Shown here: piece after piece, positions 1 through 11,500 of the stretch
How the letters are laid out: each line of letters begins with the position of its first letter
Position numbering within the stretch: position 1 is the stretch's first letter
NCBI GenBank assembly: GCA_963920705.1
Contig: OY987227.1
Coordinates: forward strand, 28,811,935-28,875,934
Length of the DNA stretch: 64,000 nt
Direction: 5' to 3'
From: Odiellus spinosus
Taxonomy: Eukaryota > Arthropoda > Arachnida > Opiliones > Phalangiidae
Program-made: the position numbers and the translations under genes
The notes under the pieces: generated by a model
Told to the model about the DNA's origin: nothing
The model's input: only the letters and a program-made list of their open reading frames with translations
Databases searched by the model: none

Positions 1-2
1 TG

Positions 3-96
3 TTCCCCAATAATACCGTCGCGTCTTGCTTTATCTCCTTTTTACTCGGGCATTTCGTCATTTTTCTGATTTACTTGGGACAGAACGCGTTTCGAG
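3..96 (+). CDS. Probable exon of the Fuseless-like membrane-protein gene (partial, 5' part outside window)
   Basis: The frame starting at base 3 is open into the window and encodes a hydrophobic stretch (…SCFISFLLGHFVIFLIYLG…), then reaches a good splice donor (cgag|gtatat) at 97, leaving phase 1. The hydrophobic run looks like one membrane segment, and its place upstream of the clearer exons at 1674-3696 on the same strand suggests it belongs to that gene. The next recognised exon (1674) needs a phase-2 partner, so at least one exon between 97 and 1673 is missing from my model, or this exon belongs elsewhere. Membership is inference. Confidence 0.4.
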
Positions 97-194
97 GTAT
101 ATACGAAGATCCTTCGAAGTAAGTAGAGTTATTTTGCGCGGTACTAACTTTACGGGACTTTTTATACGTAAGAACTCTATATTACGAGAGTTTA

Positions 195-290
195 GAGCTC
201 GGAATTCGTATAACTTATGATAAATAAGGCCATCGTGAATATCAATCTGATTATCCGTTCGCGAACTACACTTAACTACGAAGAAACAAG
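195..290 (+). mobile_element. 5' fragment of GAGCTCGGAAT-ended MITE-like element
   Basis: Preceded by TA, this begins GAGCTCGGAATTCG and continues with sequence shared with the left arm of the element at 22136 (the 'ataaggccatcgtgaatatc' and 'ttcgcgaac' segments). Only the left end is present. The remaining 97-525 sequence shows no gene I can support. Confidence 0.6.
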
Positions 291-525
291 AACACCGTGG
301 TTCTGGGTTTTACCAAAGAACTACTTCTTTTAATTAACGCAACGCGACTCTTACATAAACTCGTATTAACACGTGTACCAAATAGTCAACACCTTAATCT
401 AAGTATACATTACGTCCCAAATCTTCTCCGAGGTTCATACGGCCATTCTATGAAACTAGAACTTCAAACGTCATTACGCGTTCGCGCTCGTCTCGTATTT
501 ACGCTTATACAACCTTAGTTTGACC

Positions 526-1511
526 CGAGGGGCTAGTCACTCGAGAAATCAGGTGTACAAAACCGCGGAAATCGATTTCCTGATTTCCAGAAATCAGGAA
601 ATCACTGGCAATCAGAAATTTTTTTGGAAATCACGAGAAATCAGAGGAAATCACTGGTAATCAAAAGAAATCAGGGGAAATCAAATGGAAATCAAAAATC
701 ATTTTGGGAGTCACAGGAAATCAAATGGAAATCAGAAATCATTTTGTGAATCACGGGAAATCAAATGGAAATCAGAAATTATTTTGGGAATCACGGGGAA
801 TCACAGGAAATCACTGGGAATCACGAGAAATAACCGGAATAAAATGGAAATCAAAGGAAATAAAATGGAAATCAAAGGAAATAAAATGGAAATCAAAGGA
901 AATAAAATGGAAATCAAAGGAAATAAAATGGAAATCAAAGGAAATCAAATGGAAATCAAAGGAAATCAAATGGAAATCAAAGGAAATCAAATGGAAATCA
1001 AAGGAAATCAAATGGAAATCAAAGGAAATCAAATGGAAATCAAAGGAAATCAAATGGAAATCAAAGGAAATCAAATGGAAATCAAAGGAAATCAAATGGA
1101 AATCAAAGGAAATCAAATGGAAATCAAAGGAAATCAAATGGAAATCAAAGGAAATCAAATGGAAATCAAATGGAAATCAAAGGAAATCAAATGGAAATCA
1201 AATGAAAATCAGATATCATTTTGCGAATCACAGGAAATCACTGTGAATCACGAGAAATCACCGGAATCAAATGGAAATCCAAAAATCATTTTGGGAGTCA
1301 CAGGAAATCAAATGGAAATCAGGGAAATCATAGGAAATCAAATGGAAATCATAGGAAATCACCAATTTTTTTGGAAATCAAATGGCAATCGGAGGAAATC
1401 AACAACTTTTTTGGAAATCCAGGAATTCACTCGGAATTCATTGGAAATCACTTAAATATTTTGGAATCTGAAATCAGGTGTACAAAATATTTTGAAGTGA
1501 CTAGCCCCTCG
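526..1511. mobile_element. Terminal-inverted-repeat element filled with GAAATC minisatellite
   Basis: The left end reads CGAGGGGCTAGTCACTC and the right end is its near-exact reverse complement (GTGACTAGCCCCTCG), so the whole 986-bp block has terminal inverted repeats. Just inside both ends is a direct copy of 'aatcaggtgtacaaaa'. The interior is almost entirely degenerate and then regular repeats built on GGAAATCA. No transposase is present, so this is a non-autonomous element. Two related blocks occur at 24190-24535 and 25340-25545. It sits in an intron of the Fuseless-like gene. Confidence 0.7.
837..1202 (+). repeat. 21-bp tandem repeat (aaatggaaatcaaaggaaatc)
   Basis: About 17 nearly perfect copies of a 21-bp unit in which ATGGAAATCAAAGGAAATC recurs; the first few copies have AAATA in place of AAATC. 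Because 21 is a multiple of three, long stop-free frames run through on both strands, but they are simple repeats rather than genes. It is the homogenised core of the element at 526-1511. Confidence 0.9.
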
Positions 1512-1673
1512 ATCTTTACATCACTCTGAATTCGAAACCCTTTCTACCCACAACGGTTTGGTTGATTTAGGGCTAGCTTTTATTCAGAAACGTTCAATTA
1601 TACAGTTATAAATCATATTCTCGTTAATTGGTATAACGTATTCTTTCAATACTTTTAATTCTATTCTTTGCAG

Positions 1674-3696
1674 AACTCCATTGTTCTTTATGATAATGCC
1701 TCTGTACAAATTTCTATTTGCTGGCGCTTTTATTAACCAATGGAGATGCGTTTGGCTAGTATACGACGTATTTCTAGACAACGAACTGTACTGGGCCCTG
1801 ACAGTGGCAGCCGCCAGTATTCTTTCCTTAGCCGCGCTGCGTTCTTTACCATTGGTTTGTTGCAGCCCACCTTTATTTCTCTCGAAAGATACGAATGACG
1901 GAGACGTTTTCTCGTGTCGTACTCGTTTTAATACAAAAGTACGTGCCTGCGCGTCTATTATCTGCCGCGTTAGGTAACGTAGGCGCGAAGATTTTTCTTC
2001 ATTTTCGTCCGAGACTAGTCTTACGATTATGATGTTTAAATTATGAAAACGGTCGCATTTTCTCGCTAGAATTCCAAAAAAATGCTCGAGATTATCTTCC
2101 GACACGTTTAAACTATCGTTTCTTAGCTAAGCTAGACTCGAGGATAGTTTTATTATCAAAAATAAATAACAATAAGTAGGAGGAGTAAGTCTCCGTGGTG
2201 ATCTTTCAGACTCGAGATACTCAGGGTTAACATTCCCCGTATAAGGGTCATCGATCAATGACCTTGGTCGATGACCCTACAGCGCGAAGAATACGTAACA
2301 TTAGATTAATAGACTTCGAAGGAGAGTTTAATCGGCTTCCGGTCCGATCAGTAAAATGATCTGATTACTGTTTCTAGTGTTCGGACGGGTGCTCGAAGTA
2401 CGTAATAGATTGCGGAGTTTCCGTCTTCTTCATCCAATCATTGGTTGTATTTTTCTGGAAATCTTGTTGGACCATTTTAGACATCGGGTTTTTTTGCTAT
2501 CCGTCTCCGTATTTCCAAGTTGCCGGACTGGTATTCGGGTCTTTCGTCACTCTGAGCGCTTACAAGTTGCAATATTTAGTCTATAGCGTTGATCGAGGAT
2601 TGAATGGGGTACCTAAGACACTTTTTCGGGTTAGTCGATTAATTTTTCTAAAAAAGGAGAATATTAAATTAATTTTTATATCTATTTTTCACCTTTCAGA
2701 ATGTATGGTTCGTAACGGGCGGGTTTTGTAGCGTTTTAACGTGGCACGGCCTTTGGTCAAGCTTCGACGTGACGCTCGGGTTTGAGCCCGTGGTCAGTCT
2801 GTGCAGTTACGCTATCGCTTTGTACTTTTTATCGTCCTTTTTTGACGTCTCTCTCATTTACGTCAAGTCCATTCTGGTTGAAAATGATCCTCTCTTTGGG
2901 CGCGATATTATTCTATTTAAAATTCGTTATTTGGTTAGTATTTACGCGCGTTTTTTAATTTATATTTTGAGATGGTGTATAATTTGGATCCTACTTTAAC
3001 GCTTTAAAATTAACTAGACAAATAAACGTAGAAGAATAAACTTTAGTTTTCGAACCCGTGGGACGCGCTTATTTTTTTAAAAGATTTTAGTCTATACGTC
3101 TATATCGGGGGCTTAATTTTATTCACCGCGAGTCTCCCAGCTTAATATTATAGGAAAAACAGTAAAGGGCGCTTTTAAGGCGGGAAAATCCCCCTTTCTA
3201 TTGATTTTGAAGAAATTTTGCACCATGTATTTTCAATGAGAATATGGGAAAAGCATTAACTCATCTAGCGATCCGACGATGATCCTTCACGCGCCTTATA
3301 ACGAAGAAGTTCGCTTAGTTCTATGAAATTCGTTAGGCGTGTTTTCTACGAGTTAATGGTGACAATATCTCATTGGAAATACGCGGTAGATATGAAAAGT
3401 CCCAAACTACGCGTTAAAATTGTCGGAAACTTTGCGCTGGTTCGTACCTTGGTATATAGATATATATTTTAATATGAAATAATTTTTTGTTAAAACGTTT
3501 ACAAATTTTTATCGTGAGTAACATTAAAATGGATTTTTTTTTTCTTTTCTTTCTGTAGAATGCTACGGATATTGAACCCAAAACATTTCAAAAGAATACA
3601 ATTTCGAGGAATGATTTGGCAACGGAATTATCTCTTGATGATGTTGATTTATCTTCCTTGATGACTTTACAACAATTAAAGGCCTCAAACGTATAA
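1674..3696 (+). CDS. Fuseless-like multi-pass membrane protein, 3' exons
   Basis: Four consecutive exons fit with matching phases: 1674-1938, 2378-2608, 2700-2933 and 3559-3696 (internal junctions all phase 0, donors gtacgt, gtacct, gttagt; acceptors ending cag/tag), giving about 289 codons with TAA at 3694. The protein is rich in hydrophobic segments and repeats the pattern W-x2-[VCL]-W-x3-D three times (NQWRCVWLVYD, FWKSCWTILD, TWHGLWSSFD). Recurrent W..W...D motifs ahead of membrane helices are what I recall of the Fuseless family (fly Fusl, a presynaptic multi-pass protein needed for calcium-channel organisation). This is recognition from memory, not a search. The 5' exons lie upstream. 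The last codons (S-N-V-stop) lie in a dispersed repeat that starts at about 3684, so the native C-terminus may have been replaced. Confidence 0.55.
1939..2377 (+). other. Intron of Fuseless-like gene
   Basis: AT-rich DNA between a gtacgt donor and a tttctag acceptor. It contains a short palindromic patch (gatcaatgac/gtcgatgac around 2245-2280). No exon is visible, although one could be hidden here. Confidence 0.5.
2934..3558 (+). other. Intron of Fuseless-like gene
   Basis: Donor gttagt to acceptor ttctgtag; no coding frame with family character was found inside. Confidence 0.5.
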
Positions 3697-4020
3697 CGAT
3701 GGGTAAGAAACATTCGCGTTTCCACAATTAATCAAAAATATAAGAAACAATATTTCAAATTGACTTTTAATTCGAAGAATAGAAATAAAACGATAAGATT
3801 TTAAATCATCTTTTAATTCGTTATTTTTCACGAAAATAAATTTTGAATATTTTTATCCTCGCGTATAACGCGGATAATATTCTAAGATAAGGCGGCCATT
3901 TTCGGATAAAAACGGATATGGATTTATGTTTTTTACTTTATCTCGGAATAAGTTAACTCGATGAAAAATAGTCTATTTTATTTAAATAGCTATCTTATGA
4001 AAATGAGGAGATAATTATTT
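3684..4020 (+). mobile_element. Truncated GAGCTC element (type 2), 3' half
   Basis: From 'tcaaacgtataacgatgg' onward the sequence closely follows 29883-30150 inside the complete element at 29752-30224 (shared blocks: 'aacattcgcgtttcca', 'aattcgaagaatagaaat', 'aaaacgataagatttt', 'ttggaataagttaactcg'-like). It diverges before reaching the GAGCTC end. It overlaps the last codons of the Fuseless-like gene. Confidence 0.7.
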
Positions 4021-4027
4021 AGCGAAA

Positions 4028-4260
4028 GAGCTCGGAATCGGATAATGAATATCGTAGGATATCCATTGTTAACTAGGCTTTGTTGAGATATTTTAATCTC
4101 GGATAAATTGTTACTATATGCCTAGGTCAAATTTTTCAATCCTTAGGTCGTAAGAAACAAATTGTTCGACGTTCAAACATTTAGTTTATCTAGAATGAAA
4201 TTTGAAATTGACATATTAAATTCCCATAGCGCCTAACCTACGTACAAACCTCGAGCTAGC
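4028..4260 (+). mobile_element. Truncated GAGCTC element (type 1)
   Basis: Starts GAGCTCGGAATCGGATAATG and continues through 'gatatccattg' and 'ttttaatctcggataaatt', as in the copies at 24867, 57355 and 63511, then degrades. Confidence 0.6.
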
Positions 4261-5989
4261 CCTGACGAAACGTTCGTTAGATAAAGAAACGCCACCCTCC
4301 TTTGAATACTTCGGGACACTCCCTCGTAAACCTGTACTGTATCGTATTGACGAGAATATCCCTTAATAAAACTTTTTATGATTAATATTACTTAGAGATG
4401 ATAATAATGGACTTATGATTACACGCGAGTAGGGCGACAAGGTCGCGCGTGCTCGGTAGGAAGCCGTCAAGGTCACGCAGTCCGGGGAAGCCGGAAGAAA
4501 ATCCTACAAATACTTTATGATTTACGACGCACCTGCGCGATAAAAGAAGCCGCCGCCGCGCACCCTACAATTTCCCACCCATTCCATCAATGAAAAATTC
4601 CACAGCCAATGAAAGGAGAGTGTAAGGAATTTACTATCGCCGCGCTTAGTAGGAATGCGGAAGTCTTATCTCCCTCCCGCGGAGTACGGCGCGTAATATT
4701 GGACGTCCCCACACCCATTCCGTCAATGAAAATGACTACAGCCAATGAAAGGGGAGTATAATATTAGGAGGGGAACAATTACGTATACAGTAGGCCTATT
4801 ATTTTTTTTAGTCTAAAAAAGGTCGGCGTCCTTTTTAAACGTTAGGCTTAGCTACAAAACAGCATTTTATATTTTTTTTTTACGTTCTCATTCGTAAAAA
4901 TAAAAAAAATCCTATGGTGGTCCGCTTTTTATAAAATCACCAAGGAAACTCTCCCAATGTTAACCGAGTCCAATTTATGTTTACCTTTTTATAAATTGAA
5001 CTCGCTTTGAAATTATTGAATCGTGAATGATTTTAGAGCCCGCAAATTCGCGTTTTAATTAGGTATTTTAAAGTTAATTAACATTAAACTCGACGTTATT
5101 GTTTAAATACGAAAGAAAGGGAGAATGAAATTAGTCAAACCAATTTTTTTTTTAGATTTATCTTTTTGGACCATTTTATTCGTTTTTAATATTTAAAATT
5201 AACTTTTAAACTAATTAAAAATTCAATTTATTAACCAGATTCTAAGAATTGACAGTGAATATATGGTAATCCGGATTCGAGGAGCAGCCGTTCCTGGTAT
5301 ATACTCAAACCCAACTACACTTTCGAAGAAGAGGTCATCAGTGCCTGAAAGAAACGAAAGAGACATTTTTAAAATTTACGTAAAACTCGCGCGTTGAAAT
5401 TTAAGTGTACGCTTTATTTTCCAAATAAAGTCTATAATCTTTGATTAACTAACGATGATAATTGTTTTCCTCTAGAGAATACCTTAAAAAATAGTTATAA
5501 ACAAAATATTGCTTATAACTTGTATGAAAATCCCTGTCAAAAACCAGTCATAATAGAAAATAAATTCCTATTTCGTTATAGGTATCCTATTTGTATTAAG
5601 CTTATTTTGGGCCTTGTTTTTAGCGGACGAACTTCCCTTTGACCTCCCCCCCCCGTCCTTATTTCCCTTAAATCTTTTCCAAAATAGGCCTAATTCAAAA
5701 GCGAATGAAAAATTTACTAATCTGACCTAATTTTTAAACCACATCGTATCACGATTCCAGTAATAATGAATTAACTCGCGATGAACACGAGCCCGTCGCT
5801 AAGGCGAGATCTCCGCGAAACATCCATGTTAAAAGGGATAAACCCCGAGAAAGTTTTACTATAAAATGTCAAATTTAAATTTAGGTATCGTTTTCGTTAG
5901 AACTAATCGACGAATTCGTAGCTTCGTGGTCAGAGTGTACGGTCGCGGATGAACTGATGCCAAGTTCGAAACACACTTTTTCAATAATT
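4261..5989. other. Intergenic DNA with one local duplication
   Basis: No gene is supported. A direct repeat of about 48 bp occurs at about 4575-4622 and 4711-4757 (both contain CACCCATTCC, TCAATGAAAA and AGCCAATGAAAGG). A short GC-richer patch (4420-4720) surrounds it. CCAAT-type boxes in both copies could belong to a promoter, but no downstream gene is identified. Confidence 0.4.
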
Positions 5990-6006
5990 GAATCTTTGTA
6001 TGAGCA

Positions 6007-6900
6007 TGTTTTTATTTTCAACACGTGTTTTTATTTTCAACACGTGTTTTAATTTTCAACACGTGTTTTTATTTTCAACACGTGTTTTTATTTTCAACAC
6101 GTGTTTTTATTTTCAACACGTGTTTTTATTTTCAACACGTGTTTTTATTTTCAACACGTGTTTTTATTTTCAACACGTGTTTTTATTTTCAACGGATGTT
6201 TTTATTTTCAACGGGCGTTTTATTTTCAACGGGCGTTTTATTTTCAACGGGCGTTTTATTTTCAACGGGCGTTTTATTTTCAACGGGCGTTTCATTTTCA
6301 ACGGGCGTTTTATTTTCAACGCGTGTTATATTTTCAACGCGTGTTTTATTTTCAACGCGTGTTTTATTTTCAACGCGTGTTTTTATTTTCAACGCGTGTT
6401 TTTATTTTCAACGCGTGTTTTTATTTTCAACGGGTGTTTTTATTTTCAACGGGCGTTTTATTTTCAACGGGCGTTTTATTTTCAACGGGCGTTTTATTTT
6501 CAACGGGCGTTTTATTTTCAACGGGCGTTTTATTTTCAACGGGCGTTTTATTTTCAACGGGCGTTTTATTTTCAACGGGCGTTTTATTTTCAACGGGCGT
6601 TTTATTTTCAGCGGGCGTTTTATTTTCAACGGGCGTTTTATTTTCAACGGGCGTTTTATTTTCAACGGGCGTTTTATTTTCAACGGGCGTTTTATTTTCA
6701 ACGGGCGTTTTATTTTCAACGGGCGTTTTATTTTCAACGGGCGTTTTATTTTCAACGGGCGTTTTATATTCAACGGGCGTTTTATATTCAACGGGTGTTT
6801 TATTTTCAACGGGTGTTTTATTTTCAACGCTTGTTTTATTTTCAACGCGTGTTTTATTTTCAACGTCTGTTTTATTTTCAACGCGTGTTTTATTTTCAAC
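6007..6900 (+). repeat. Family A array (TTTTATTTTCAACGGGCG)
   Basis: About 50 copies of an 18-19-bp unit. The variable centre moves along the array in blocks: CACGTG copies first (to about 6190), then GGGCG, then GCGTG (6318-6420), then a long homogeneous GGGCG run (6450-6770), and mixed copies at the end. The block structure indicates local amplification. The inverted counterpart is at 19297-19850. Confidence 0.95.
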
Positions 6901-6950
6901 GGGGTACCCCTTGTAAAAAAAATAATTGATTTTTTTTTTTTAACAAGGGG
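6901..6950. repeat. GGGGTACCCC hairpin module 1
   Basis: Begins with the perfect palindrome GGGGTACCCC and then forms an inverted repeat: CCCCTTGTAAAAAAAAT / ATTTTTTTTTTAACAAGGGG-like arms around 'aattg'. It sits exactly at the A-B border. Confidence 0.85.
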
Positions 6951-8438
6951 TGTATTTATTATTTATTTTTATACAGGGGGTGTATTTATTATTTATTTTT
7001 TTACAGGGGGTGTATTTATTATTTTTTTTTTACAGGGGGTGTATTTATTATTTTTTTTACAGGGGGTGTATTTATTATTTATTTTTTTTACAGGGGGTGT
7101 ATTTATTATTTTTTTTTACAGGGGGTGTATTTATTATTATTTTTTTTTACAGGGGGTGTATTTATTATTTATTTTTTTTACAGGGGGTGTATTTATTTTT
7201 TTTACAGGGGGTGTATTTATTTATTTTTTTTACAGGGGGTGTATTTATTTATTTTTTTTACAGGGGGTGTATTTATTATTTTTTTTACAGGGGGTGTATT
7301 TATTATTTATTTTTTTACAGGGGGTGTATTTATTATTTATTTTTTTACAGGGGGTGTATTTATTTTTTTACAGGGGGTGTATTTATTTTTTTACAGGGGG
7401 TGTATTTATTATTTATTTTTTTACATGGGGTGTATTTATTTTTTTACAGGGGGTGTATTTATTATTTATTTTTTACAGGGGTGTATTTATTATTTATTTT
7501 TTTTTACAGGCGTGTATTTATTATTTTTTTTTTACAGGGGTGTATTTTTTATTTATTTTTTTACAGGGGTGTATTTATTATTTATTTTTTTTACAGGGGG
7601 TGTATTTATTATTTATTTTTTTTACAGGGGGTGTATTTATTTTTTTTACAGGGGGTGTATTTATTTTTTTACAGGGGGTGTATTATTATTTTTTTTTTAC
7701 AGGGGGTGTATTTATTATTTTTTTTTACAGGGGGTGTATTTATTATTTAATTTTTTACAGGGGGTGTATTTATTATTTATTTTTTTTACAGACGTGTATT
7801 TATTATTATTTTTTTTACAGGGGTTTATTTTTTATTTATTTTTTTACAGGGGTGTATTTATTAATTATTTTTTTACAGGAGTGTATTTATTATTTATTTT
7901 TTTACAGGGGGTGTATTTATTATTTATTTTTTTTACAGGCGTGTATTTATTATTTTTTTTTTTTTACAGGCGTGTATTTATTATTTTTTTTTTTTTACAG
8001 GGGTGTATTTTTTATTTATTTTTTTACAGGGGTGTATTTATTATTTATTTTTTTACAGGGGTGTATTTATTATTTATTTTTTTACAGGGGGTGTATTTAT
8101 TATTTATTTTTTTTACAGAGGGTGTATTTATTATTTATTTTTTTTACAGGTGTATTTATTTTTTTACAGGGGGTGTATTTATTTTTTTTACAGGGGGTGT
8201 ATTTATTTTTTTACAGGGGTGTATTTATTTTTTTTACAGGGGGTGTATTTTTTATTTATTTTTTTACAGGGGTGTATTTATTATTTTTTTTTTTACAGGG
8301 GTGTATTTATTATTTATTTTTTTACAGGGGGTGTTTTTATTATTTTTTTTACAGAGGGTGTATTTATTATTTTTTTTTTTTTACAGGGGGTGTATTTATC
8401 ATTTATTTTTTTACAGGGGGTGTATTTATCATTTATTC
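6945..8438 (+). repeat. Family B array (TACAGGGGGTGTATTTATTA)
   Basis: About 50 units of 26-33 bp: ACAGGGG(G)TGTATTTATT followed by a variable T-rich run. Copies with one fewer G, with GCGTG, or lacking 'attattt' alternate in a way that suggests unequal exchange. The unit start matches the right edge of the hairpin module (ACAAGGGGTGTATTTATT), so family B probably arose by amplification from that edge. Confidence 0.9.
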
Positions 8439-8558
8439 CCAAGCTCAATTTTCCCAATCTCAATTTTCCCAAGCTATATTTTCCCAAGCTCAATTTTCCC
8501 AAGCTCAATTTTCCCAAGCTCAATTTTCCCAAGCTCAATTTTCCCAAGCTCAATTTTC
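8439..8558 (+). repeat. Family C short array (CCCAAGCTCAATTTT)
   Basis: Eight copies of a 15-bp unit with minor changes (AATCTC, AGCTATA). The reverse-complement relatives (GAGATTCGGAAAATT, GAGCTTGGGAAAATT) form the C' arrays at 14790-17884. Confidence 0.9.
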
Positions 8559-11500
8559 AAAGGGAGTTTTCAAAAAAGGAGAGTTTTATTTTCAAAAACG
8601 GTGAGTTTTATTTTCAAAAACGGGGAGTTTTATTTTCAAAAACGGGAAGTTTTATTTTCAAAAACGGGAAGTTTTATTTTCAAAAACGGGGAGTTTTATT
8701 TTCAAAAAAGGGGAGTTTTATTTTCAAAAAAGGGGAGCGTTATTTTCAAAAAAGGGGAGTTTTATTTTCAAAAAAAGGGGAGTTTTATTTTCAAAAAAAA
8801 AGGGGAGTTTTATTTTCAAAAAAAGGGGAGTTTTATTTTCAAAAAAGGGGGAGTTTTACTTTCAAAAAAAGGGGAGTTTTATTTTCAAAAAAGGGGGAGT
8901 TTTATTTTCAAAAAAGGGGAGTTTTATTTTCAAAAAAAGGGGAGTTTTATTTTCATAAAAAGGGGAGTTTTATTTTCAAAAAAAGGGGAGTTTTATTTTA
9001 AAAAAAAAAGGGGAGTTTTATTTTCAAAAAAAGGGGAGTTTTATTTTCAAAAAAAGGGGAGTTTTATTTTCAAAAAAAGGGGAGTTTTATTTTCAAAAAA
9101 AGGGGAGTTTTATTTTCAAAAAAGGGGAGTTTTATTTTCAAAAAAAGGGGAGTTTTATTTTCAAAAAAAGGGGAGTTTTATTTTCAAAAAAGGGGAGTTT
9201 TATTTTCAAAAAAGGGGAGTTTTATTTTCAAAAAAGGGGGAGTTTTATTTTCAAAAAAGGGGGAGTTTTATTTTCAAAAAGGGGAGTTTTATTTTCAAAA
9301 AAGGGGAGTTTTATTTTCAAAAAAAGGGGAGTTTTATTTTCAAAAAAAGGGGAGTTTTATTTTCAAAAAAAGGGGAGTTTTATTTTCAAAAAAAGGGGAG
9401 TTTTATTTTCAAAAAAAGGGGAGTTTTATTTTCAAAAAAAGGGGAGTTTTATTTTCAAAAAAAGGGGAGTTTTATTTTCAAAAAAAGGGGAGTTTTATTT
9501 TCAAAAAAAGGGGAGTTTTATTTTCAAAAAAAGGGGAGTTTTATTTTCAAAAAAAGGGGAGTTTTATTTTCAAAAAAGGGGAGTTTTATTTTCAAAAAAA
9601 GGGGAGTTTTATTTTCAAAAAAAGGGGAGTTTTATTTTCAAAAAAAGGGGAGTTTTATTTTCAAAAAAAGGGGAGTTTTATTTTCAAAAAAGGGGGAGTT
9701 TTATTTTCAAAAAAGGGGGAGTTTTATTTTCAAAAAAGTGGAGTTTTATTTTCAAAAAAAGGGGAGTTTTATTTTCAAAAAAGGGGAGTTTTATTTTCAA
9801 AAAAGGGGAGTTTTATTTTCAAAAAAAGGAGAGTTTTATTTTCAAAAAAAGGGGAGTTTTATTTTCAAAAAAAGGAGAGTTTTATTTTCAAAAAAAGGGG
9901 AGTTTTATTTTCAAAAAAAGGGGAGTTTTATTTTCAAAAAAAGGGGAGTTTTATTTTCAAAAAAAGGGGAGTTTTATTTTCAAAAAAAGGGGAGTTTTAT
10001 TTTCAAAAAAAGGGGAGTTTTATTTTCAAAAAAGGGGGAGTTTTATTTTCAAAAAAGGGGGAGTTTTATTTTCAAAAAAGTGGAGTTTTATTTTCAAAAA
10101 AAGGGGAGTTTTATTTTCAAAAAAGGGGAGTTTTATTTTCAAAAAAGGGGAGTTTTATTTTCAAAAAAAGGAGAGTTTTATTTTCAAAAAAAGGGGAGTT
10201 TTATTTTCAAAAAAAGGGGAGTTTTATTTTCAAAAAAAGGGGAGTTTTATTTTCAAAAAAAGGGGAGTTTTATTTTCAAAAAAAGGGGAGTTTTATTTTC
10301 AAAAAAAGGGGAGTTTTATTTTCAAAAAAGGGGAGTTTTATTTTCAAAAAAGGGGAGTTTTATTTTCAAAAAAAGGAGAGTTTTATTTTCAAAAAAAGGG
10401 GAGTTTTATTTTCAAAAAAAGGGGAGTTTTATTTTCAAAAAAAGGGGAGTTTTATTTTCAAAAAAAAGGGAGTTTTATTTTCAAAAAAAGGGGAGTTTTA
10501 TTTTCAAAAAAAGGGGAGTTTTATTTTCAAAAAAGGGGAGTTTTATTTTCAAAAAAGGGGAGTTTTATTTTCAAAAAAAGGAGTTTTATTTTCAAAAAAA
10601 GGGGAGTTTTATTTTCAAAAAAAGGGGAGTTTTATTTTCAAAAAAAGGGGAGTTTTATTTTCAAAAAAAGGGGAGTTTTATTTTCAAAAAAAAGGGAGTT
10701 TTATTTTCAAAAAAAGGGGAGTTTTATTTTCAAAAAAGGGGAGTTTTATTTTCAAAAAAAGGGGAGTTTTATTTTCAAAAAAAGGGGAGTTTTATTTTCA
10801 AAAAAAGGGGAGTTTTATTTTCAAAAAAAGGGGAGTTTTATTTTCAAAAAAAGGGGAGTTTTATTTTCAAAAAAAGGGGAGTTTTATTTTCAAAAAAGGG
10901 GGAGTTTTATTTTCAAAAAAGGGGGAGTTTTATTTTCAAAAAAGGGGGAGTTTTATTTTCAAAAAAGTGGAGTTTTATTTTCAAAAAAAGGGGAGTTTTA
11001 TTTTCAAAAAAGGGGAGTTTTATTTTCAAAAAAGGGGAGTTTTATTTTCAAAAAAAAAGAGTTTTATTTTCAAAAAAAGGGGAGTTTTATTTTCAAAAAA
11101 AGGGGAGTTTTATTTTCAAAAAAAGGGGAGTTTTATTTTCAAAAAAAGGGGAGTTTTATTTTCAAAAAAAGGGGAGTTTTATTTTCAAAAAAGGGGAGTT
11201 TTATTTTCAAAAAAGGGGAGTTTTATTTTCAATAAAAGGAGAGTTTTATTTTCAAAAAAAGGGGAGTTTTATTTTCAAAAAAGGGGAGTTTTTTTTTCAA
11301 AAAAGTGGGAGTTTTATTTTCAAAAAAGGGGAGTTTTATTTTCAAAAAAGGGGGAGTTTTATTTTCAAAAAAGGGGGAGTTTTATTTTCAAAAAAGGGGA
11401 GTTTTCTTTTCAAAAAAAGGAGAGTTTTATTTTCAAAAAAGGGGAGTTTTATTTTCAAAAAAGGGGAGTTTTATTTTCAAAAAAATGGGAGTTTTATTTT

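Noticed and set aside
685-1455. 256-codon frame through the GAAATC repeat, and the antisense frame
   Set aside because: Period 21 bp keeps all frames stop-free; the peptide is a seven-residue repeat without any gene features.
1584-2105. 173-codon minus-strand frame opposite the Fuseless-like exon
   Set aside because: It is the antisense of a better-supported plus-strand exon (1674-1938) that has matching splice phases and membrane-helix pattern.
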